Positions 4,710 through 9,338 of a stretch of DNA of 9,338 nucleotides are shown here, one piece after another. Source of the stretch: Bacillota bacterium (GTDB lineage: Bacteria; Bacillota; Bacilli; Lactobacillales; Streptococcaceae); assembly GCA_021781855.1 (NCBI GenBank), contig JAJXWC010000084.1:1-9338 (forward strand), given 5' to 3'. Each line of letters opens with the position of its first letter. The first letter of the stretch is position 1. The position numbers and the translations under genes were made by a program. The notes under the pieces are model-generated. The model was given only the letters and a program-made list of their open reading frames with translations. It had not been told where the DNA came from and did no database searches.

Positions 4710-7388
4710 CTAATCCATTGATTTCAAAGCCCCTAGCATATCCACTCGTTTGAGTTTCCAATGTACCATGAAACTTAAAAGAAATGTCGTGGCCAATGTT
4801 ATCACTGCCGATAGAATTAAATTCGTTGCCGTCAAACCAGGATTGAACATCACATTGTACGTCGGGAGCATCGTAATAATCACACGATGGAAATAAGCCC
4901 CCAAGCCTAAGCCCCCAAGAATTCCCAGAAAACTCAGCAAAATTGTCTCTCGATAAATGTACATCGTCACTTCACGGTCATAAAATCCTAACACCTTGAT
5001 TGTCGAAAGTTCACGAATACGCTCTGAAACATTGATATTTGTCAAATTATAAATAACAACTACCGCCAATAGAATTGCACAAGTAATCAGCACAAACATT
5101 ACACTGTTAATCCCGTAAAGAAAGGCATTTATTGTGTTTTTCAAATCATTATTCTGTGAAATTGCAATCACGCCTGAATGACTCATAAAATCGGCCGCAA
5201 CGGATTTGACCGAACTGTCAGATGAATTTTTCAAAGTCAAAAGATTAGCGTTACTGCTAAATTTCTTACCAAATGCTTGCTCATAAGTTGACCGATTCAT
5301 AAAGGCATAATGTCCCATATACAGCTCAGTAATTCCCGAAACCCGCACTGTTATTGGCTTGTTATCTGCATTTTTCAGCGTCACATTTTCTCCGACTTTT
5401 GCGCCAAGCAGATTTGCCAACTTTTCTGACAAAATCACACCATTTTCTGATAAACTTAATTTTTGTCCCGAAATTCGATTTTGTAAGGTAACAAAATCAC
5501 CAAAATTCTGTTCATTTTCGGGAACAATCAACTGAATCTGTTGCGTATTTTTTGCAGCACCGGCAACCTTTGTCAATAGTTCAAAATGAACTGCTGTATG
5601 TGCTTTTATCTGCTCAGATGCCAGTAATTTATCTAAGCCTTTCTGTTGCGACGTTGTCAATTTGTCCGCTTGCACTGCAATCATATCATAATGCAAAATC
5701 GTGCCAAACTGCCGCTGTGCTAAACCAGAAATTGAATCCCGAATACCAAATCCCATGACCAAAAGTGCCGTACATCCCGCTACACCTAAAATTGTCATCA
5801 ACATTCGCTTTTTATACCGAAATAAATTACGTGCCGTAACCTTATAAGTAAAGCTCAATTTACGCCAAATAAAACCGATTCGCTCCAAAAAAATTCGTGA
5901 ACCAGCTTTAGGTGGCTTTGCCAAAAACAAGCGGGCAGGTACTTCATGCAATTCGCCGCGCACCACCAAATAAGCAGGGAAAACAGTACACAAAATTGCA
6001 ATCGTAAAGGCCACTAAAGTCCAAGGTAACGAAAAAGTCAACTCTAAACCTGAGAAGGTCGATGATGCCGTATAAGCATTAAATACAACTTGCGGCAATA
6101 CAAAATGTCCCAAAATCGTACCAACAGCCGCACCAGCACAAGCCGAAACTAAACCATAAATCATGAATTTTCGTCGAATTTGCCGATTAGTATAGCCCAA
6201 AGCCTTGAGCAAACCAAGATTACCTCGCTCTTCTTCAACAAATCGTGTCATTGTCGTCAAACTCACCAATGCTGCAATCGCAAATAGCACTACAGGAAAA
6301 ATATTTGACAAAGTATCAATTCGCGTTGAATTGTCAATAAAAGACTGATAACCAGGATTGGCAGCCGCACGGTCATTCACCGTATAGACAGGCAGCGCAA
6401 TCGCATTCACTGTTTCTTGTTCCTCTATCAATTTTGCTTGACTGCTTGCAAGTGTGTGTTTTCCTGCGTTAATTTGTTCTTGTGCTGATAATAAGGCATC
6501 TGGAATAGGTGAACCTGCCGTTTGCAAAGCTAATTTTTGTTGGTTAAGCTGGTTCTGCTGCGTTTCAAGCTTCTTCTGCTCGGTTGTCAACTGAGCTTTT
6601 GCCTCATCAATTTTTGCCTGCGGCTCTTTTTTCAGTTCTGCCAATCGTTTTTCAGGCTGGTTTTCGAGTAAATTCTGCAGCGCCGTCTGATACTCATTTG
6701 ACAAATTTGTCCGCTGTGAAGAATACAAAGAAAGTCCCTGCATTCTCGTAAATGAAAGCCGTGCAATCATTGATACATCTGAATCAAACGCCGCAGGTAC
6801 TGTCACCGCATAACCACCAAGCTGTCCTGTACCGATTGTTGTCGGACCAAAACTGTTTTTATCAACAAATTCACTTGATTTCACAAACCCGACAATCTTA
6901 AACGTGTGATTCTTTAAAACATAAGCACCATTCGTCTTTTCTTCTGAAAAAGAAACGCTCTCACCAAGCTTATATTTTCCCTCAAACAAATAATCTATTG
7001 CAATTTCGTTTGTAGCTGCAGGCATTTTTCCGCTAACCACTTCATAAGTAGATAATTTTTCAGTTGCCGAAAAAAGCCGAATCGCCGTGTCCGAATTTTT
7101 AAATAAAACATCTCGGAAATAGCCAAATTCTGCTGTTTTAACTCCAGCAGCGCCAGAAATCAATGTCTGGTCTGACTGAGATAAACCGGCTGTCGAAGTT
7201 ACCGTCAAATCAGCCAACTGATGTTGCGTGTAAAACCGCTCTGCCGTAGCTCGCATATCAGGTCCTGAAACTTTTAACCCTACAAAAGCAAAAACTCCCA
7301 GTACCATCAACGAAAAAATTGACAGAAAACGCCCCATAGAACCTGTAATTGAACGGCGAATATCCTTATTTAAAGCCTTTATTTTCAT
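4710..7388 (-). CDS. ABC transporter permease, two FtsX domains with extracellular coiled coil
   Basis: This 892-residue permease belongs to the FtsX/MacB-like (type VII) superfamily. About eight membrane segments are visible: one near 21-40, three near 360-380, 406-430 and 450-475, one near 524-548, and three near 757-781, 813-838 and 852-875. This is the pattern of two fused FtsX-type halves. A large extracellular domain follows helix 1 and contains a Gln/Lys/Glu-rich coiled coil (about 226-330) broken by a Gly-Ser-Pro turn, which suggests a hairpin stalk. Another extracellular domain lies between helices 5 and 6 (about 550-755). The ERGNLGLLKALG and ERIRELSTIKVLG segments after the second helix of each half are the conserved cytoplasmic coupling region. 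GGTGAT lies four bases before the ATG. The gene follows its ATPase by three bases. The substrate is unknown; such systems move lipids, peptides or drugs, or transmit mechanical force rather than transport. Confidence 0.93.
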   Translation of the reverse strand: MKIKALNKDIRRSITGSMGRFLSIFSLMVLGVFAFVGLKVSGPDMRATAERFYTQHQLADLTVTSTAGLSQSDQTLISGAAGVKTAEFGYFRDVLFKNSDTAIRLFSATEKLSTYEVVSGKMPAATNEIAIDYLFEGKYKLGESVSFSEEKTNGAYVLKNHTFKIVGFVKSSEFVDKNSFGPTTIGTGQLGGYAVTVPAAFDSDVSMIARLSFTRMQGLSLYSSQRTNLSNEYQTALQNLLENQPEKRLAELKKEPQAKIDEAKAQLTTEQKKLETQQNQLNQQKLALQTAGSPIPDALLSAQEQINAGKHTLASSQAKLIEEQETVNAIALPVYTVNDRAAANPGYQSFIDNSTRIDTLSNIFPVVLFAIAALVSLTTMTRFVEEERGNLGLLKALGYTNRQIRRKFMIYGLVSACAGAAVGTILGHFVLPQVVFNAYTASSTFSGLELTFSLPWTLVAFTIAILCTVFPAYLVVRGELHEVPARLFLAKPPKAGSRIFLERIGFIWRKLSFTYKVTARNLFRYKKRMLMTILGVAGCTALLVMGFGIRDSISGLAQRQFGTILHYDMIAVQADKLTTSQQKGLDKLLASEQIKAHTAVHFELLTKVAGAAKNTQQIQLIVPENEQNFGDFVTLQNRISGQKLSLSENGVILSEKLANLLGAKVGENVTLKNADNKPITVRVSGITELYMGHYAFMNRSTYEQAFGKKFSSNANLLTLKNSSDSSVKSVAADFMSHSGVIAISQNNDLKNTINAFLYGINSVMFVLITCAILLAVVVIYNLTNINVSERIRELSTIKVLGFYDREVTMYIYRETILLSFLGILGGLGLGAYFHRVIITMLPTYNVMFNPGLTATNLILSAVITLATTFLLSFMVHWKLKRVDMLGALKSMD

Positions 7389-7391
7389 ATA

Positions 7392-8093
7392 TCACCACTC
7401 AATTCCCTCAATATCCGCAGGCGTTAAATTTTGGGCTATTTCTTTAACTTTTCCATCATGCATCTGAATGACCTTGTCGGCAATCTGCGCAATCGCTGCA
7501 TTGTGCGTTACGATAATCACCGTCGTTCCTTGCACGCGCGCCATATCTTGCAGAATTTTTAATACCTGTTTCCCCGTCTGATAATCAAGTGCTCCAGTAG
7601 GTTCATCACAAAGCAAAAGCTTCGGATTTTTCGCCACCGCACGCGCAATCGCCACACGCTGCTGTTCACCTCCTGACAACTGTGACGGGAAATTATTCAT
7701 ACGATGCTCTAATCCCACATTGCGCAAAACTTCCGCTGCATCTAAAGCATCGTTAACAATCTCTGAAGCAAGCTCCACATTTTCCAACGCCGTCAAATTA
7801 TTCACTAAATTGTAAAATTGAAACACAAATCCTACATCATTGCGCCGGTAACCAATCAATGAACGCTCCGAAAAAGCTGCAATATTAGTGCCGTCAATCA
7901 AAATCTCGCCTTCATCACACGTATCCATACCACCTAAAATATTAAGGACCGTTGATTTTCCCGCACCAGATGAGCCCAAAATTACTGCTAATTCACCCTT
8001 TTCAATGGCAAAACTGACCATATCATTCGCAGAAATAATTTCATCCCCCGTCTTATAACGCTTTGATTCATTAATAATTTCGATAAATGGCAT
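7392..8093 (-). CDS. ABC transporter ATPase, MacB/LolD type
   Basis: This 233-residue ATPase powers the adjacent permease. Walker A is GSSGAGKS (40-47), the Q-loop glutamine is Q92, the signature is LSGGEQQ (139-145), Walker B is LLLCDE (159-164) followed by PTGALD, and the switch histidine is H197 in VTHN. The set and the length are typical of ATPases paired with FtsX-type permeases. The ATG at 8093 has GGAG at 8101-8104, seven bases upstream, and begins with family-like MPFIEI. A TTG at 8111 with AAAGGA upstream would add six residues and is the less likely start. It is the first gene of a two-gene operon, with a long structured leader upstream. No regulator or two-component system is adjacent, so a link to antibiotic sensing of the Bce type is not supported. 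Confidence 0.95.
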   Translation of the reverse strand: MPFIEIINESKRYKTGDEIISANDMVSFAIEKGELAVILGSSGAGKSTVLNILGGMDTCDEGEILIDGTNIAAFSERSLIGYRRNDVGFVFQFYNLVNNLTALENVELASEIVNDALDAAEVLRNVGLEHRMNNFPSQLSGGEQQRVAIARAVAKNPKLLLCDEPTGALDYQTGKQVLKILQDMARVQGTTVIIVTHNAAIAQIADKVIQMHDGKVKEIAQNLTPADIEGIEW

Positions 8094-8124
8094 ATTTTCA
8101 CTCCAATCCAATTACTTCCTTTTG

Positions 8125-8313
8125 TCCAATGGACTTTTCTATAGGGTATCGACATTACTGATTCGGCTACGCAATACGGGAAACCTAGTTCTCTATCTTG
8201 TAGCCTTAACAACATCTCGCCACGCTGCTGAATTTCGCCCAACTGCCCTTGGTGCTTGATATTTAAAGCCCATCTCCTCCACCAGACAAATTAACGCCCA
8301 TTGAATAAGCCTC
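8125..8313 (-). ncRNA. Candidate structured leader RNA of the ABC operon
   Basis: This stretch has no convincing gene yet is clearly GC-richer than its surroundings: 58 of 120 bases at 8161-8280, against 16 of 60 at 8341-8400. On the minus strand it can form an outer helix (8305-8298 with 8132-8125, eight pairs including one G-U). Inside are three hairpins: UGGU/ACCA with GCUU/AAGC (8284-8250), CAGCA/UGUUG (8230-8210) and a perfect GGCUAC/GUAGCC (8205-8200 with 8170-8165). The predicted transcript starts near 8313, just before the outer helix, and the ATPase ribosome binding site lies just after it. That is the layout of a cis-regulatory leader, or of a small RNA read through into the operon. 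It matches no riboswitch class that I recognise. Decayed coding sequence is an alternative. Confidence 0.4.
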
Positions 8314-8319
8314 TGCTTC

Positions 8320-8328
8320 ATTATATCA
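8320..8328 (-). promoter_or_regulatory. Extended -10 promoter of the ABC transporter operon
   Basis: The minus strand reads TGATATAAT, an extended -10, with no recognisable -35 (the position at 17 bases falls in the T run of the preceding terminator). Predicted transcription starts near 8313, leaving a leader of about 220 bases before the ATPase start codon. Confidence 0.65.
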
Positions 8329-8341
8329 TACAAGAAGCAAC

Positions 8342-8372
8342 AAAAAACACACTTTGAATTTCAAAATGTGTT
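8342..8372 (-). terminator. Rho-independent terminator downstream of nadE
   Basis: On the minus strand 8372-8346 forms a hairpin (AACACA paired with TGTGTT, one mismatch, then four more pairs) followed by six T (8347-8342). It lies 144 bases after the nadE stop and 14 bases before the ABC promoter, so it insulates the two units. Confidence 0.75.
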
Positions 8373-8516
8373 ATCTGTAACTTTTCAAAACAATTCTGTC
8401 TTGAAGTGATTACTTCAGTTAACGTTTGTGCTATCCGCGACCTTAAAGTTGTCATTATTCTCACCACGACGCTAAAACAAAAACAACACGCACTTGCTAA
8501 ATTAAAACATTTTGTT
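8373..8516 (-). other. AT-rich 3' untranslated region of nadE with a small dyad
   Basis: No convincing gene lies between the nadE stop and its terminator. A perfect six-base inverted repeat TGAAGT/ACTTCA with loop GATT stands at 8402-8417; it has no T run, so it is not a terminator. An ATG-started frame with a weak GGTGAG upstream exists on the minus strand here, but it runs into the terminator hairpin and is not supported. Together with the structured leader this accounts for the 423 bases between nadE and the ATPase gene. Confidence 0.4.
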
Positions 8517-9338
8517 CTATTTCCAAAAATCATCAAAAATTGTAATCGGAAGATGGCGCTTATGCTCAGTTTTATTCCACCAAGTTTCAATTTTTGCTTG
8601 TGCTTCCGAACTGATTTGTTTTCCTTCAGTGTAATCGTCAATATTCTCATAGGTCACACCGAGCGCAACTTCATCAGCAAGACCAGGTTTTCCATCTTCA
8701 AGGTCAGCAGTTGGAATTTTTTGATAAATGTCTGGATTTGCACCAAGTTCAGCCAGCAACATTTTTCCCTGACGTTTATTTAAACGAAAAATCGGTACAA
8801 TATCTGCGCCACCATCGCCGAATTTGGTAAAGAAACCTGTGATATTTTCAGCAGCATGGTCTGTGCCGAGCACTGCACCATTATAGCTACCAGCGACTGC
8901 GTATTGAGTAATCATCCGCTGTCTCGCCTTAATGTTCCCTTTATTGAAATCAGAAATCGTTAGATTCGCACTTTCGAGCGCTGCAACTTGTCCGTCCACC
9001 GCCGCTTTGATATTAACCGTCAAACTAACATCAGGTTGGATAAATTTTAAAGCACGCTGGGCATCTTCCTCATCAGCTTGTACCCCATAAGGCAAGCGAA
9101 CAGCGACAAATTTATAATCATTAATCCCCGTTTCTTTACGGATTTCCTCTATCGCAAGCTGCGCAAGACGACCGACAAGCGAGCTGTCTTGTCCACCTGA
9201 AATCCCCAGAACAAATGATTTTATAAAAGGATACTTTTTCAGGTACATTTTCAAAAAATCAATCGTTTTCCGAATTTCTTCTTTCGGGTCAATAACAGGC
9301 TTCACGCCAAGTTCTTTAATAATTTTTTGTTGTAAAGT
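8517..9338 (-). CDS. nadE: NH3-dependent NAD+ synthetase, N-terminus cut by the window edge
   Basis: This enzyme makes NAD+ from nicotinic acid adenine dinucleotide, ammonia and ATP, the last step of NAD synthesis, in the cytoplasm. 273 residues are visible and the frame is open to the edge. The visible N-terminus (TLQQKIIKELGVKP) aligns with the start of Bacillus NadE, so probably only the initiator Met is missing; the GTG at 9305 is internal, not the start. Taking that Met as residue 1, the ATP pyrophosphatase P-loop SGGQDS is at about 48-53. GTDHAAE, FFTKFGDGGAD and the C-terminal TEHKR-FDDFWK blocks are family hallmarks. There is no glutaminase domain, so it is the short ammonia-using form, normal in length (about 274). 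Its promoter lies outside the window. The terminator at 8342-8372 separates it from the ABC operon. Confidence 0.96.
   Translation of the reverse strand, partial: TLQQKIIKELGVKPVIDPKEEIRKTIDFLKMYLKKYPFIKSFVLGISGGQDSSLVGRLAQLAIEEIRKETGINDYKFVAVRLPYGVQADEEDAQRALKFIQPDVSLTVNIKAAVDGQVAALESANLTISDFNKGNIKARQRMITQYAVAGSYNGAVLGTDHAAENITGFFTKFGDGGADIVPIFRLNKRQGKMLLAELGANPDIYQKIPTADLEDGKPGLADEVALGVTYENIDDYTEGKQISSEAQAKIETWWNKTEHKRHLPITIFDDFWK

Noticed and set aside
4710..8093. Assignment as a BceAB-type bacitracin resistance transporter
   Set aside because: The permease is much longer than BceB-type proteins, has two FtsX-type halves and a coiled coil, and no BceRS-like two-component genes are adjacent.
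7988..8242. An 84-codon minus-strand frame overlapping the start of the ABC ATPase gene
   Set aside because: It runs out of frame through the ATPase coding region, where the ATPase protein is unmistakable. The upstream part is the structured leader.
8193..8321. A 42-codon minus-strand reading frame starting at the ATG of TATAATG
   Set aside because: Its ATG overlaps the -10 hexamer itself, so the predicted transcript begins downstream of it, and no ribosome binding site precedes it. Coding decay cannot be excluded, but as it stands it is unlikely to be translated.
8402..8417. Perfect six-base inverted repeat as a terminator or mobile-element end
   Set aside because: No T run follows on either strand, and there is no second copy or transposase, so it is recorded only as a small dyad.
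8321..8650. A 109-codon minus-strand frame spanning the end of nadE and the region after it
   Set aside because: It is out of frame with the clearly coding nadE and runs through the terminator hairpin. There is no ribosome binding site at its start.
9303..9305. GTG as the nadE start codon
   Set aside because: The frame stays open to the window edge and the upstream residues align with known NadE N-termini, so the gene simply continues past the window.

Overview
The window looks like chromosomal DNA of a low-GC, Gram-positive coccus, most likely Lactococcus or a close relative in the Streptococcaceae. The reasons are the close resemblance of the MurT and GatD products to remembered streptococcal and lactococcal proteins, an alpha-acetolactate decarboxylase gene, strong AGGAG-type ribosome binding sites, TGnTATAAT extended -10 promoters and tightly packed operons with 4-base overlaps. 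No mobile element, tRNA, rRNA or CRISPR array is visible. Family names and residue comparisons come from memory of the families; no database search was run.

Layout. Bases 61-1313 (minus strand) hold an alpha-acetolactate decarboxylase family gene whose stop overlaps the start of a 3-methyladenine DNA glycosylase gene, followed by a hairpin terminator. Divergent from it, bases 1454-4640 (plus strand) form a four-gene operon: murT, a two-helix membrane protein, a protein made of four DivIVA-type head modules, and gatD. It ends in a terminator shared with the convergent genes. Bases 4710-8093 (minus strand) encode an FtsX/MacB-type ABC exporter, ATPase first and then an 892-residue permease, preceded by a promoter and a roughly 190-base leader that can fold into a closed multi-branch structure. 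Bases 8517-9338 (minus strand) hold nadE, which lacks only its extreme N-terminus at the window edge and is separated from the ABC operon by a terminator.

How the genes work together. MurT and GatD form the enzyme that amidates D-isoglutamate in lipid II. Their genes are normally neighbours, but here a membrane protein and a DivIVA-head-repeat protein sit between them in the same tight operon. That invites the idea that this operon encodes the amidating enzyme plus a device that places it at curved or dividing membrane. This is the most interesting unit in the window.

Other points of note: both divergent promoters (murT and the decarboxylase) place the extended -10 exactly six bases before the start codon, predicting leaderless mRNAs. 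The decarboxylase paralogue appears to lack two of the conserved active-site residues of its family. The GC-rich leader of the ABC operon is unexplained by any gene.
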